Shown: positions 8,413-17,258, numbered from the stretch's first letter. The stretch is 64,000 nucleotides of DNA from Streptomyces bluensis (GCF_014650715.1 NZ_BMVM01000024.1:26730-90729); one strand, 5' to 3'. Program-made: numbers and translations. Notes: a model not told the origin generated them from the letters alone.

Positions 8413-9843
8413 TCAAGCCCAGCACGCCTCGTCCGCGCCCCACGCCCCGGGCGGGCGCGACCAGTCGGCGGGCCCGCCCTCGAAGGACAGCGGCGACAGC
8501 GCGTACCGCAGCGTCCCGAGGAAGCCACGGGTCTCGGCGAGCCAGGCATCGGGACGGTCGTACGGGGCATAGGGGCGGTCGTTCGGGGCGTACGGGCGGC
8601 CGTACGAGGCGTCGGCGGGCCCGCCCTCGCCCGGGCCTTCGCCCCTGCTGCCTTTCGTCAGCCAGGCCGCTGTCCGCGCGAGCGCCAGCCGGACGAGCCG
8701 TGTGCCGCCCTCCTCCCGTTGCTGGGTGAGCGAGCGCAGCACGGCCGCGGCCAGCAGGTAACCGGTGCCGTGGTCGAGGGCCTGAGCGGGCAGCGCACCC
8801 GGCTGCCCGGCCGAGCCCTCGGTCACCGCGATCCCGGTGGCGGCCTGCACCAGGCTGTCGAAGCCCCGCCGCCCCGCCCACGGCCCGTACGCGCCCCACG
8901 CCGACAACTGCGCCACCACGACCCCGGGCCGCCGCCCGGCCAGCTCCTGAGGGGCGAGCCCGAACCGGTCCAGGGCGCCGGGCCGGTAGCCGGTCACCAC
9001 CACGTCCGCCCCGGCGAGCAGTTCCCCGAACCTGCGGCGGTCCGTGCGGTCGGCCAGGTCGAGCGCGGCCGACCGCTTCCCGAAGCCGGTGTCCGCGTGC
9101 TGGTCGGGGAGTTCGGGCAGCCCGGGGGAGTCCACACGCAGAACGTCCGCGCCCAGGAGGCCGAGAGTGCGGGTGGCGACGGGGCCCGCGATGACCCGGG
9201 TGAGATCCAGGACGCGTACGCCCGCGGCGGGCAGCCCCGGCTCACCGGCGAGCCGCCGCACAGGACCGGCCCCGACGACCTCCCGGTGCAGCAGCGGCCC
9301 GGCGGCGACGGCCCGCCCCTGCTCGTGCCCCGCCCACTCCTCCGGTGTGCGCACGGCGACCGCGAGCCCTCCGGCGCCGTACACCGTGTCCTCCACGTCC
9401 GTCGCGGACCGCTCCGCCAGAGCCGCGGCCACCGTCTCCACCGACGCGTCCCCGGGCAGCCCCAGCGCGCCCAGCAGACGCGCCCGGTGATGCGGGTAGT
9501 TGGCGTGCGTCCGCACCCACCCGTCCGCCGTCCGCCAGAACCGCGACAACGGCGCGAACGTGACCGGCTGCCGCCCGTCGACCAGCAGATGCCGCTCACT
9601 CACGAAGGCCGTGGCGACCGCCCCGTCGTCCACCCGTACCCGGGGCACTTCGGCGAGCCCGGCCCGCCGCGCCCCGAGCTCGGCGGCGGCCAGCGCGCAG
9701 GCCCCGACACAGGCCCGCGCCACCTCCCTTACGGGCAGCCGCGCCGGAAGCGCCCCGTCGCGTACGACCTCCGACACACGCGGAAGCAGCGCGGGATCGC
9801 CGCCCAGCGCCTCCCACACGAACTCCGTGTTCACAGCATCCAT
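8413..9843 (-). CDS. CaiB/BaiF-type (class III) CoA-transferase
   Basis: 476 residues. The family pattern starts at about 215: VRVLDLTRVIAGPVATRTLG, then GADVLRVDSP, then the DLADRTDRRRFGELLAGADVVV segment. The N-terminal 200 residues look like a degenerate duplicate with short conserved pieces such as GWVRTHANYPHHR. No strong catalytic-aspartate context could be confirmed. Near the C-terminus is a 7-residue tandem repeat (YGRPYAP/NDRPYAP/YDRPDAW; DNA about 8540-8605) that is not part of the family. Substrate unknown. Confidence 0.82.
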   Translation of the reverse strand: MDAVNTEFVWEALGGDPALLPRVSEVVRDGALPARLPVREVARACVGACALAAAELGARRAGLAEVPRVRVDDGAVATAFVSERHLLVDGRQPVTFAPLSRFWRTADGWVRTHANYPHHRARLLGALGLPGDASVETVAAALAERSATDVEDTVYGAGGLAVAVRTPEEWAGHEQGRAVAAGPLLHREVVGAGPVRRLAGEPGLPAAGVRVLDLTRVIAGPVATRTLGLLGADVLRVDSPGLPELPDQHADTGFGKRSAALDLADRTDRRRFGELLAGADVVVTGYRPGALDRFGLAPQELAGRRPGVVVAQLSAWGAYGPWAGRRGFDSLVQAATGIAVTEGSAGQPGALPAQALDHGTGYLLAAAVLRSLTQQREEGGTRLVRLALARTAAWLTKGSRGEGPGEGGPADASYGRPYAPNDRPYAPYDRPDAWLAETRGFLGTLRYALSPLSFEGGPADWSRPPGAWGADEACWA

Positions 9844-9846
9844 GGG

Positions 9847-9864
9847 TGCACTATGTAGTGTGTG
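9847..9864. promoter_or_regulatory. Palindrome just upstream of the CoA-transferase start
   Basis: CACTA-TG-TAGTG is a perfect 5-bp inverted repeat a few bases upstream of the leftward ATG at 9843. It is a candidate operator, or part of the promoter, of the CoA-transferase gene. No protein is assigned. Confidence 0.3.
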
Positions 9865-9897
9865 CTCGGCCAACACGTCGACGTGGGGGCAGCGAAA

Positions 9898-9927
9898 GGG
9901 CCGGGCGGCACCAGCACCGCCCGGCCC
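9898..9927 (-). terminator. Terminator upstream-facing S8 protease/CoA-transferase gap
   Basis: Perfect 11-bp arms GGGCCGGGCGG and CCGCCCGGCCC surround an 8-base loop. Read on the minus strand it follows the first protease gene by 37 bases and is succeeded by TTTCG, so it is best read as that gene's terminator. Confidence 0.75.
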
Positions 9928-9964
9928 AACGCCTGCACGTGAAGCAGGCGACGTACGTGAAGCC

Positions 9965-11485
9965 CTACTTCGCCACGGCGTCCAGTGCGTCGGCCATGCC
10001 CCAGCCGTAGAAGCCGTTGCGGTTCTTCGGTCCCTCGCACACCGCGTCGACCTTGCCGTCCCCGTCGATGTCGTACGGGTCCGTGCACGGTGTGGCGTCC
10101 GCCCCGGCGTACAGCAGCGCCTTCACCAGGGCCGGAGAGGCGTACGGGTGCGTGGACTTGATGAGCGCGGCGACGCCCGCGACGTGCGGGGACGCCATCG
10201 ACGTACCGGCCATGTAACCCCAGTTGCCGCCGGGCAGCGTGCCCAGGATGAGGCCGCTGGTGGCGGGCGGGGCCGGGGTCTGGTAGCGGGTCGAGTCGCC
10301 ACCGGGGGCCGCTATGTCGATCACCCCCAGACCGTGGTTCGAGAAGGACGACTTGATGCCCTTCGCGCCCGTCGAGGCGACCGTGACGACACCCGGCAGC
10401 TGGGTCGGGATGTCGAGGCACTCCGAGGGGTCGACCACACGGTCCGACGGAGTCGTGTCGTTCGGGGACGACGGGTCGGTTATCTCGTCGGAGGCGAGGT
10501 CGTAGTTCTCGTTGCCCGCCGCCGCGACGTTGACCGCGCCCTTGCGCTCCGCGTACCGGGAGGCCCGGGTGACGGCCTCGACGAGCGCCTTCTGGTCCGG
10601 GTCGTCCTTGCAGTTGAAGTACCAGGGGTCCGTGTAATAGCTGTTGTTCGTCACGTCGACGCCGTGCTCCGCCGCCCACACGAACCCGCAGACCACGGCC
10701 TCCGTGTAGAAGAAGCCGGCCGGCGTGGACACCTTGATGCCGGACACCTTCACCCCGGGCGCCACACCGGTCATCCCGACGCCGTTCTTCGCGGCCGCGA
10801 TCTCACCCGCGACATGCGTTCCGTGCGGGCTCTCGTCGGCCCCGGGCCGCCAGGCCCCGTCGGTGGTGTCGGGCTTGCCCGTCACGCAGTTCACCGACGC
10901 CTCGCGGTCGAAGTTCGGCGCGATGTCGGGGTGCGTGTCGTCGACGCCCGTGTCGATGACGGCGACCGTGACGTCCGGGCTGCCGAGCGACTTCTCGTGC
11001 GCCTTGTCCGCCTTGATGGCGGGCAGGTCCCACTGCAACGGCTCCAGCGGGTCCTGCCCGGCCTCCGCGTCGGCGGCCGCCACCTCCCGGGCGGTCAGCA
11101 CCTTCGGCGTGTCCAGGTCGGCCGTCGACAGCGCGGGCAGCGGCGCGGTGCGCGTGGCACCGGCCGACTGCACGCCGCGTACCTTGCGGATCGCCGCGGC
11201 GAACCCGGCATCCGAGGAGTGCACGACGATGACGCCGATCTGGTCGTACGACGTCACGATCGTGCCGCCCGCCTTGGCGATGGCCTTCTTCACGTGCGAG
11301 GAAGTGCCGTGCCCGGGGCTGACGTTGACCACGTAGCTGAGCGGGGTGGCGTCGGCGGCGGCCTCCTGGGGAGCCGCCACCGAGGCCGACGCCGTCGTGT
11401 TCGGCAGGACGGCGAGCGCCGTCGCCATGGCCATCCCCAGGGGGATCGCCACCACGCGGCGGGAGCGCTTGTGCGGCGCTGTCAT
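9965..11485 (-). CDS. Secreted S8 (subtilisin-like) serine protease, copy 1
   Basis: 506 residues starting MTAPHKRSRRVV, with a basic N-region and hydrophobic core typical of a Sec signal peptide ending near ASASVAA. A prodomain of the I9 type follows (LSYVVNVSPGHG ... VIVVHSSDAGF). The catalytic triad is visible as D in VAVIDTGVDDTHPD, H in SPHGTHVAGE and S in AGTSMASPHVAG. Near the C-terminus DIDGDGKVDAVCEG resembles a calcium-binding loop. It should act outside the cell. It lies 88 bases downstream of a close paralogue on the same strand. Confidence 0.92.
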   Translation of the reverse strand: MTAPHKRSRRVVAIPLGMAMATALAVLPNTTASASVAAPQEAAADATPLSYVVNVSPGHGTSSHVKKAIAKAGGTIVTSYDQIGVIVVHSSDAGFAAAIRKVRGVQSAGATRTAPLPALSTADLDTPKVLTAREVAAADAEAGQDPLEPLQWDLPAIKADKAHEKSLGSPDVTVAVIDTGVDDTHPDIAPNFDREASVNCVTGKPDTTDGAWRPGADESPHGTHVAGEIAAAKNGVGMTGVAPGVKVSGIKVSTPAGFFYTEAVVCGFVWAAEHGVDVTNNSYYTDPWYFNCKDDPDQKALVEAVTRASRYAERKGAVNVAAAGNENYDLASDEITDPSSPNDTTPSDRVVDPSECLDIPTQLPGVVTVASTGAKGIKSSFSNHGLGVIDIAAPGGDSTRYQTPAPPATSGLILGTLPGGNWGYMAGTSMASPHVAGVAALIKSTHPYASPALVKALLYAGADATPCTDPYDIDGDGKVDAVCEGPKNRNGFYGWGMADALDAVAK

Positions 11486-11504
11486 GATGTCTCCAGTTCG
11501 TTCG

Positions 11505-11540
11505 CGGTACGAGCGGTACGAGTCGGTACGGCCGTACGAG
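11505..11540. repeat. Short CGGTACGAG direct repeats between the two proteases
   Basis: Two perfect adjacent copies of CGGTACGAG (11505-11513, 11514-11522), then a partial copy and CCGTACGAG. They lie in the 88-base gap upstream of protease copy 1 and could be a regulatory site or a slippage product. Confidence 0.5.
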
Positions 11541-11573
11541 CCGTGCGGGAGAGCAGTCAGCCGACGGCTGCCG

Positions 11574-13112
11574 CTACTTGACGGCCTTGAGCGCGTTGAC
11601 GATGCCGGCGCCGTAGAAGCCGTTCGCCTTCGGGCCGCCCTCACACACGGCGTCCTGCGTGCCGTCGCCGTCCTGGTCGTACGACTCGGGGCAGGCCTGC
11701 TGGTCGGCCTGCGCCTTCAGCAGCCGCTGCAGCTCGGCTCCGTTCGCCCACGGGTGGGTGGACTTCAGCAGCGCGGCGACACCCGCGACGTGCGGCGACG
11801 CCATCGAGGTGCCCTGGAGGAAGGCGTACTGCCCGTTCGGCATGGTGGAGAGGATCCGGCCGTCCTTCGACGGGGTGTCCGGGAGCTGGTAGCGGCGGTC
11901 GCCGCCCGGGGCCGCGACGTCGACGACGCCCTTGCCGTACGTCGAGTAGTACGACTTGAGGTTCTGGACGCCCGTCGCGCTGACCGTGACGACACCCGGC
12001 AGCTGGGTCGGAAGGTCGAAGCACTCGGACGGGTCGATGGTGCGCTCGACCGGGGTGGAGTCGTCGGGGCTCGTGGTGTCGACGATCGCGTCCGAGGCGA
12101 GGTCGTGGTTGGAGTTGCCCGCCGACGCCACGTTCAGCAGGCCCTTCTTCTGGGCGTACAGCTGAGCCCGGTTGACCGCGTCGACGATGGCCTTCTGGTC
12201 CGGGTCGTCCACGCAGTTGTAGAGCCACGGGTCGACGTAGTAGCTGTTGTTCGTGATCTCCACGCCGTTGTCGGCGGCGAACACGAAGGCGCAGACGACG
12301 CTCTCCGGGTAGAACAGACCGTTGTCCGGGTCGCTCACCTTGATGCCGGACACCTTCACGCCGGGGGCGACACCGGCGACGCCTATGCCGTTGCGGGCCG
12401 CGGCGACCTCACCGGCGACGTGCGTGCCGTGGTAGTCGTCCGCGGTGTACGGGCGCCAGGCGCCCTCGCTGGTGTCCGCCACGCCGCCCACACAGTTGGC
12501 CGACTGGGACGCGGAGAAGTTCGGGGCGAGGTCGGGGTGGGTGTCGTCGACGCCGGTGTCGATCACGGCGACGGTGACCTTGCCGCTGCCCGGGTTGATC
12601 TTCGCGGCCTTGTCGGCGCCGATCGCCCGCAGGTCCCACTGGTCGGCCTCAAGGGGCTCGCTCCCGGGGACGTCCGCCGACGCGGCCTTCACCTTGGCGG
12701 CCTCCTCGGCCGTCAGATAGTCCGCGGCACCCACGTCCGTCGTGCCCGCGGCGACCAGCGGCGTGGTCCGGGTCGCACCCGCGGACTGCACACCGGGCAC
12801 GGCACGTATCTGCGCGCCGAAGTCCGGGTTGGCCGAGTGGACCACGATCACGCCGATCTTGTCGTACGTGATGACGACGGTGCCACCGGCCTTGGCTATC
12901 GCCTTCTCGACGGCCGCGATGGTCCGCTTGTCCGTGCTCGTGTTGACGACGTACGCCAGGTTCGGGCCGTCCTCGGTCACCGAGGCGGCGGAGGCGGCCG
13001 AGGTGAGCGGCGCGGCCGAGGCGACACCCGGCAGGAAGCCGAGAGAGGCGGTCAGCGAGAGGGCGACCGGAACCGCGAGCGCGAGACGGCGTCTTGAGCG
13101 CAGTTGAGCCAT
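11574..13112 (-). CDS. Secreted S8 (subtilisin-like) serine protease, copy 2
   Basis: 512 residues with a clear signal peptide (MAQLRSRRRLALAVPVALSL, cleavage likely near VASAAP). The prodomain has the same AKAGGTVVITYDKIGVIVVH pattern as copy 1. The triad is D in VAVIDTGVDDTHPD, H in YHGTHVAGE and S in QGTSMASPHVAG. The C-terminal SYDQDGDGTQDAVCEGG matches the calcium-loop-like tail of copy 1. The two genes are tandem duplicates that have diverged mainly in the prodomain and the surface loops. Copy 2 is upstream of copy 1 and both may be transcribed from the 370-450 base region to its right. Confidence 0.92.
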   Translation of the reverse strand: MAQLRSRRRLALAVPVALSLTASLGFLPGVASAAPLTSAASAASVTEDGPNLAYVVNTSTDKRTIAAVEKAIAKAGGTVVITYDKIGVIVVHSANPDFGAQIRAVPGVQSAGATRTTPLVAAGTTDVGAADYLTAEEAAKVKAASADVPGSEPLEADQWDLRAIGADKAAKINPGSGKVTVAVIDTGVDDTHPDLAPNFSASQSANCVGGVADTSEGAWRPYTADDYHGTHVAGEVAAARNGIGVAGVAPGVKVSGIKVSDPDNGLFYPESVVCAFVFAADNGVEITNNSYYVDPWLYNCVDDPDQKAIVDAVNRAQLYAQKKGLLNVASAGNSNHDLASDAIVDTTSPDDSTPVERTIDPSECFDLPTQLPGVVTVSATGVQNLKSYYSTYGKGVVDVAAPGGDRRYQLPDTPSKDGRILSTMPNGQYAFLQGTSMASPHVAGVAALLKSTHPWANGAELQRLLKAQADQQACPESYDQDGDGTQDAVCEGGPKANGFYGAGIVNALKAVK

Positions 13113-13378
13113 GGGATCTCCACATCATCCTGAAACGAAAACCCGCCCGTGACACAGGGGTGCCCGGGCAGGTACATGACGCGTGGTGCAGGCCGAAACT
13201 ATCTCCCGCCCTCCCTGGCCAGCAACGACTTACGGCGACGACGACCGAAGTACAGGGAAACCCCTCACTTGAGCCGAGCGGGTGACCGGTCCCGACCGCC
13301 TGCGAACCGCATGTGAACCACTTGCGAAAAGAACCGTGCGGGAGTTGAACCGGTTCCCGCGCGCCGCCGTGACGTTGA

Positions 13379-13410
13379 GCAGGGAGCCCGAGCACCATCG
13401 GGCCCCCTGC
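13379..13410. other. Hairpin in the intergenic region between protease 2 and the DUF485 gene
   Basis: The divergent gap from 13113 to about 13558 holds this 13-bp stem with one mismatch (GCAGGGaGCCCGA ... TCGGGCcCCCTGC, 6-base loop). A weaker GCGGGA/TCCCGC inverted repeat lies near 13337-13360. No coding signal is seen in the gap. The stem is 5' to the symporter operon and might be a leader element or an insulating terminator. Confidence 0.5.
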
Positions 13411-13558
13411 CGGATCACGCACCGGGCACCTGCACCTCGCCGGCCGGTGTGATCCACATCTACCTGAGGATCAGAGCCGTCATATGTCCGAAACCGACCC
13501 GTCCCCGACATCACCCCCGACCCCCGGGGCAACCGAAACCGCAACGCGAGGAGACTCC

Positions 13559-13915
13559 GTGGCAACCGACGCACCGCCCCCCTCGAAGGCAGAGCACCAA
13601 CTCCCCCCGACGGAGGAGTTCGTCCGGGTGCAGGAGAGCGCGGACTTCGGTGAACTGCGCCGCTCCTACCGCTCCTTCGCCTTCCCGCTGACGATCGCCT
13701 TCATCGCCTGGTACCTGCTGTACGTCCTGCTCTCCAACTACGCGGGCGACTTCATGGGCACCAAGCTGTTCGGCAACATCAACATCGCCCTCGTCTTCGG
13801 CATCGCCCAGTTCGTCACCACGTTCCTCATCGCCTGGTGGTACTCGCGGCACGCCGCCGCGAAGCTCGACCCCAAGGCCGAGGCCATCAAGTCCGAGATG
13901 GAGGGCGGCGCATGA
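13559..13915 (+). CDS. DUF485 family membrane protein, symporter partner
   Basis: 118 residues from the GTG at 13559, chosen because GAGGAG lies 6 bases upstream. A longer version from ATG 13484 adds 25 low-complexity Pro/Thr-rich residues. The DUF485 domain (about 35-105) has two helices, FPLTIAFIAWYLLYVLL and IALVFGIAQFVTTFLIAWWY, with the conserved RRSYRSFAFP before the first. DUF485 genes are regularly found immediately upstream of acetate/sodium symporters, as here. The stop overlaps the next start (ATGA). Confidence 0.85.
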   Translation: MATDAPPPSKAEHQLPPTEEFVRVQESADFGELRRSYRSFAFPLTIAFIAWYLLYVLLSNYAGDFMGTKLFGNINIALVFGIAQFVTTFLIAWWYSRHAAAKLDPKAEAIKSEMEGGA

Positions 13916-15537
13916 GCCCCGTACAGCAGACCGTGCTGGCCGCGAACCAGGCCAGCGAGCACCGGCCACTGATCATCACCCTGTTCGCGGCGTTCGTCGT
14001 GGCGACGCTCGTCATCACCGTCTGGGCGGGTCGTCAGACCAAGGACGCCGCCGACTTCTACGCGGGCGGCCGCCAGTTCAGCGCCTTCCAGAACGGACTC
14101 GCGGTCTCCGGCGACTACATGTCGGCCGCGTCGTTCCTCGGCATCGCGGGCGCGATCGCCATCTTCGGCTACGACGGCTTCCTCTACTCCATCGGCTTCC
14201 TGGTCGCCTGGCTGGTGGCGCTGCTCCTGGTCGCCGAGCCGCTCAGGAACTCCGGCCGCTACACCATGGGCGACGTCCTGGCGTACCGCATGCGCCAGCG
14301 CCCGGTGCGCACGGCGGCCGGCACCTCCACGATCGTCGTCTCGATCTTCTACCTGCTGGCCCAGATGGCGGGCGCGGGCGTCCTCGTCTCGCTGCTGCTC
14401 GGCATCACCTCGGACGCGGGCAAGATCGCCATCGTCGCCCTCGTCGGCCTCCTGATGATCGTGTACGTCTCCATCGGCGGCATGAAGGGCACCACCTGGG
14501 TCCAGATGGTCAAGGCCGTGCTGCTCATCGGCGGCACCCTCCTGATCACCTTCCTGGTGCTGCTGAAGTTCAACTTCAACATCTCCGACCTGCTCGGCTC
14601 GGCCGCCGAGAACAGCGGCAAGGGCGCCGCCTTCCTGGAGCCCGGACTGCAGTACGGCCTGAACGGCACCTCCAAGCTGGACTTCATCTCGCTCGGCATC
14701 GCGCTGGTCCTCGGCACCGCCGGTCTGCCGCACATCCTGATCCGCTTCTACACGGTGCCCAACGCCAAGGCCGCCCGGAAGTCCGTGAACTGGGCGATCG
14801 GCATCATCGGCGCCTTCTACCTGATGACCATCGCCCTCGGCTTCGGCGCCGCCGCGCTGATCTCCCAGGACGAGATCATCGAGTCCAACCCGTCCGGCAA
14901 CACGGCGGCACCGCTGCTCGCCCTGCACCTGGGCGGCGTCGACTCGGCCTGGGGCGCGATCCTGCTCGCCACGATCTCGGCGGTGGCCTTCGCGACGATC
15001 CTCGCCGTGGTCGCCGGTCTCACCCTCGCCTCGTCGTCCTCCTTCGCGCACGACATCTACGCCAACGTCATCCGCAAGGGGAAGGCCACCGAGAAGGAGG
15101 AGATGAAGGCGGCCCGCTGGGCGACCGTGTTCATCGGCATCGTCTCCATCGCCCTGGGCGCCCTGGCCCGCGATCTGAACGTGGCCGGTCTGGTCGCGCT
15201 GGCCTTCGCGGTCGCCGCGTCCGCCAACCTGCCGACCATCCTCTACAGCCTGTTCTGGAAGAAGTTCACCACCCAGGGCGCGCTGTGGTCGATCTACGGC
15301 GGTCTCATCGTGGCCGTGGGCCTGGTGCTGTTCTCGCCCGTCGTCTCCGGCGACCCGAAGGCGATGTTCCCGGACGTCGACTTCGCCTGGTTCCCGCTGA
15401 AGAACCCGGGCATCATCTCTATCCCGTTCGGCTTCCTGATGGGCTGGCTGGGCACGGTCCTGTCCAAGGAGGAGCCCGACGCCGGCAAGTACGCCGAGCT
15501 GGAGGTGCGTTCCCTCACCGGCACCGGGGCCCACTGA
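13912..15537 (+). CDS. Sodium:solute symporter, acetate permease (ActP) type
   Basis: 541-residue SSS-family transporter with about 13 hydrophobic helices. Family marks are DAADFYAGGRQFSAFQNGLA after the first helix, SGDYMSAASFLGIAGAIAIFG, and GTAGLPHILIRFYTVPNAKA. This set fits the cation/acetate symporters of the ActP group, whose genes are coupled to DUF485 partners. It overlaps the DUF485 gene by four bases, so the two should be co-translated. Substrate is likely acetate or another short monocarboxylate, but this is not provable from sequence. Confidence 0.9.
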   Translation: MSPVQQTVLAANQASEHRPLIITLFAAFVVATLVITVWAGRQTKDAADFYAGGRQFSAFQNGLAVSGDYMSAASFLGIAGAIAIFGYDGFLYSIGFLVAWLVALLLVAEPLRNSGRYTMGDVLAYRMRQRPVRTAAGTSTIVVSIFYLLAQMAGAGVLVSLLLGITSDAGKIAIVALVGLLMIVYVSIGGMKGTTWVQMVKAVLLIGGTLLITFLVLLKFNFNISDLLGSAAENSGKGAAFLEPGLQYGLNGTSKLDFISLGIALVLGTAGLPHILIRFYTVPNAKAARKSVNWAIGIIGAFYLMTIALGFGAAALISQDEIIESNPSGNTAAPLLALHLGGVDSAWGAILLATISAVAFATILAVVAGLTLASSSSFAHDIYANVIRKGKATEKEEMKAARWATVFIGIVSIALGALARDLNVAGLVALAFAVAASANLPTILYSLFWKKFTTQGALWSIYGGLIVAVGLVLFSPVVSGDPKAMFPDVDFAWFPLKNPGIISIPFGFLMGWLGTVLSKEEPDAGKYAELEVRSLTGTGAH

Positions 15538-15573
15538 GCGCTCCCCCACCGGGTACAGCACTCGACAGCGCGC

Positions 15574-15637
15574 GGGGCCGTCGCAGAGATCTACGGGCCA
15601 TCGGTTTTCGGCCGTCGTAGGGATCTACGGCGGCCCC
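15574..15637 (+). terminator. Large imperfect stem-loop after the symporter gene
   Basis: GGGGCCG (15574-15580) pairs with CGGCCCC (15631-15637), and partly matching GTCGCAGAGATCTACG and CGTAGGGATCTACGGC arms lie inside, around a TTTT-containing loop. It follows the symporter stop by 36 bases. Likely a terminator separating it from moaA. Confidence 0.55.
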
Positions 15638-15737
15638 GCCGCGTCTCGTGCGATGCGCGCCACTGTTGTTGTCAGCCCGGTCACGTAGGCTCGCAGATGT
15701 CGGAGAATTGGTGATCCGTTCGCGGGAGGGGGCCCAC

Positions 15738-16727
15738 GTGCTCATCGACACCTACGGCCGAGTGGCCACTGACCTACGGGTCTCGCTGACCGACCGGTGC
15801 AACCTGCGCTGTACGTACTGCATGCCCGAGGAGGGCCTCCAGTGGCTGGCCAAGCCCGACCTGCTCACCGACGACGAGATCGTCCGCCTCATCGACATCG
15901 CGGTCCGGACGCTCGGCATCACCGAGGTCCGCTTCACCGGCGGCGAGCCCCTGCTCCGGCCCGGACTGACCGGCATCGTGGAGCGCGTCGCCGCCCTGGA
16001 GCCGCGCCCCCAGATGTCCCTCACCACCAACGGCATCGGCCTCCAGCGCACGGCACCGGCCCTGAAGGCCGCGGGCCTGGACCGGGTGAACGTCTCGCTG
16101 GACACCCTCCGCGCCGACGTCTTCAAGACCCTCACCCGCCGGAACCGCCACAAGGACGTCATCGAGGGCCTCCACGCCGCCCACGAGGCCGGCCTGACCC
16201 CGGTCAAGGTCAACTCGGTCCTGATGCCGGGCCTGAACGAGGACGAGGCCCCGGACCTGCTGGCCTGGGCCGTGGAGCACGACTATGAACTGCGGTTCAT
16301 CGAGCAGATGCCCCTCGACGCCCAGCACGGCTGGAAGCGCGAGGGCATGGTCACCGCCGGCGACATCTTGGCCTCCCTGCGCACCCGCTTCGACCTGACC
16401 CCCGAGGGCGCCGACGAGCGGGGCTCCGCCCCCGCCGAACGCTGGATCGTGGACGGCGGCCCGCACCGCGTCGGCGTGATCGCCTCGGTCACCCGCCCGT
16501 TCTGCGCGGCCTGCGACCGTACCCGGCTCACGGCCGACGGCCAGATACGCACCTGCCTGTTCGCCCGCGAGGAGACCGACCTGCGCGCCGCGCTCCGCTC
16601 CGGCGCCCCCGACGAGGAGATCGCCCGCATCTGGCGGCTTGCGATGTGGGGCAAGAAGGCGGGAGCGGGCCTGGACGACCCGTCATTCGTGCAGCCGGAC
16701 CGGCCGATGTCGGCGATCGGCGGCTGA
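15738..16727 (+). CDS. moaA: GTP 3',8-cyclase MoaA
   Basis: 329 residues. Radical-SAM enzyme that rearranges GTP to 3',8-cyclo-GTP in the first step of molybdenum cofactor synthesis. The start is the GTG preceded by GGAGGGGG. The N-terminal cluster site CNLRCTYC is at about residue 18-25. The C-terminal second cluster is visible in FCAACDRTRLTADGQIRTCLF (its C-x2-C and distal C). The protein ends with the conserved double glycine (SAIGG) needed for function in the family. The SDRVNVSLDTL-like VNVSLDTLRAD stretch is also standard. Confidence 0.95.
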   Translation: MLIDTYGRVATDLRVSLTDRCNLRCTYCMPEEGLQWLAKPDLLTDDEIVRLIDIAVRTLGITEVRFTGGEPLLRPGLTGIVERVAALEPRPQMSLTTNGIGLQRTAPALKAAGLDRVNVSLDTLRADVFKTLTRRNRHKDVIEGLHAAHEAGLTPVKVNSVLMPGLNEDEAPDLLAWAVEHDYELRFIEQMPLDAQHGWKREGMVTAGDILASLRTRFDLTPEGADERGSAPAERWIVDGGPHRVGVIASVTRPFCAACDRTRLTADGQIRTCLFAREETDLRAALRSGAPDEEIARIWRLAMWGKKAGAGLDDPSFVQPDRPMSAIGG

Positions 16728-16769
16728 CGAGCCCTCGTCTGCCGCCCTGACGAGCCTCCGGGCGCCGCC

Positions 16770-17027
16770 CTACCTCTCGCTGCCCTCGGGAGCCCGCCAC
16801 TCCGTCAGTTCCACGACGTCCTTCAAGAACCCCCGCACTCCGAGGAACTGCGAAAGATGCTCACGGTGCTCCTCGCACGCGAGCCATGTCTTGCGGCGCT
16901 CCGGGGTGTGCAGCTTCGGGTTGTTCCACGCGAGCACCCACACCGCGTCGGCGCGGCAGCCCTTGGCGGAGCAGATGGGTGAGGACGGCTCGGGACCGGG
17001 GTCGTTGCCGGGGACGTTCAGCATCAC
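16770..17027 (-). CDS. Conserved small hypothetical protein with Cys/His residues
   Basis: 85 residues; the GTG at 17027 and the ATG immediately after it are both possible starts. It contains CSAKGCRADAVWVLAWNN, then TWLACEEHREHLSQFL. The C-x4-C and C-x2-H spacing suggests a small zinc site. No family function is known to me. It lies leftward between moaA (convergent) and a terminator. Confidence 0.65.
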   Translation of the reverse strand: MMLNVPGNDPGPEPSSPICSAKGCRADAVWVLAWNNPKLHTPERRKTWLACEEHREHLSQFLGVRGFLKDVVELTEWRAPEGSER

Positions 17028-17075
17028 ACCCCGACCCTAACGCGCCCCGCAGCACGGACAAGTGCCGGGAAAAGG

Positions 17076-17113
17076 CGACGCCGAGCAGCCACGGGGGGAG
17101 CTGCCCGGCGTCG
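17076..17113 (-). terminator. Terminator of the DUF3099 gene
   Basis: Stem of 14 bp with one mismatch (CGACGCCGaGCAGC / GCTGCcCGGCGTCG) and a 10-base loop. On the minus strand it is followed by CCTTTTCCC, an intrinsic-terminator-like T-run. It lies about 145 bases past the DUF3099 stop. The rest of 17028-17258 shows no gene. Confidence 0.75.
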
Positions 17114-17258
17114 GTCTGTCGCTCCGACGGGGGATGCGGAGCGCGTACGAAGTATGTCACGGGGAACCCGTCGCCCGGCACCGGAACAACACGATTGTTC
17201 TCAGCTTTTCCTGGGCCGGGCGGCCGACCGGATTCCGCTTTCCCGCTGTTCCCCGAGG

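Noticed and set aside
11505..11540. CRISPR-like repeats
   Set aside because: 9-bp units without spacers; no cas gene. The same holds for the 17-bp array at 45734-45852.
9500..13097. Very long plus-strand open frames across the protease genes
   Set aside because: They mirror the two S8 proteases; composition is Arg/Val/Asp/Gly repeats with no domain.
13330..13365. T-arm-like GGTTCAACTCCCGC on the minus strand
   Set aside because: The flanking bases cannot form a 5-bp T-stem around a 7-base loop and there is no acceptor or anticodon stem; not a tRNA.
13738..15561. 607-codon minus-strand open frame
   Set aside because: Antisense shadow of the symporter gene.
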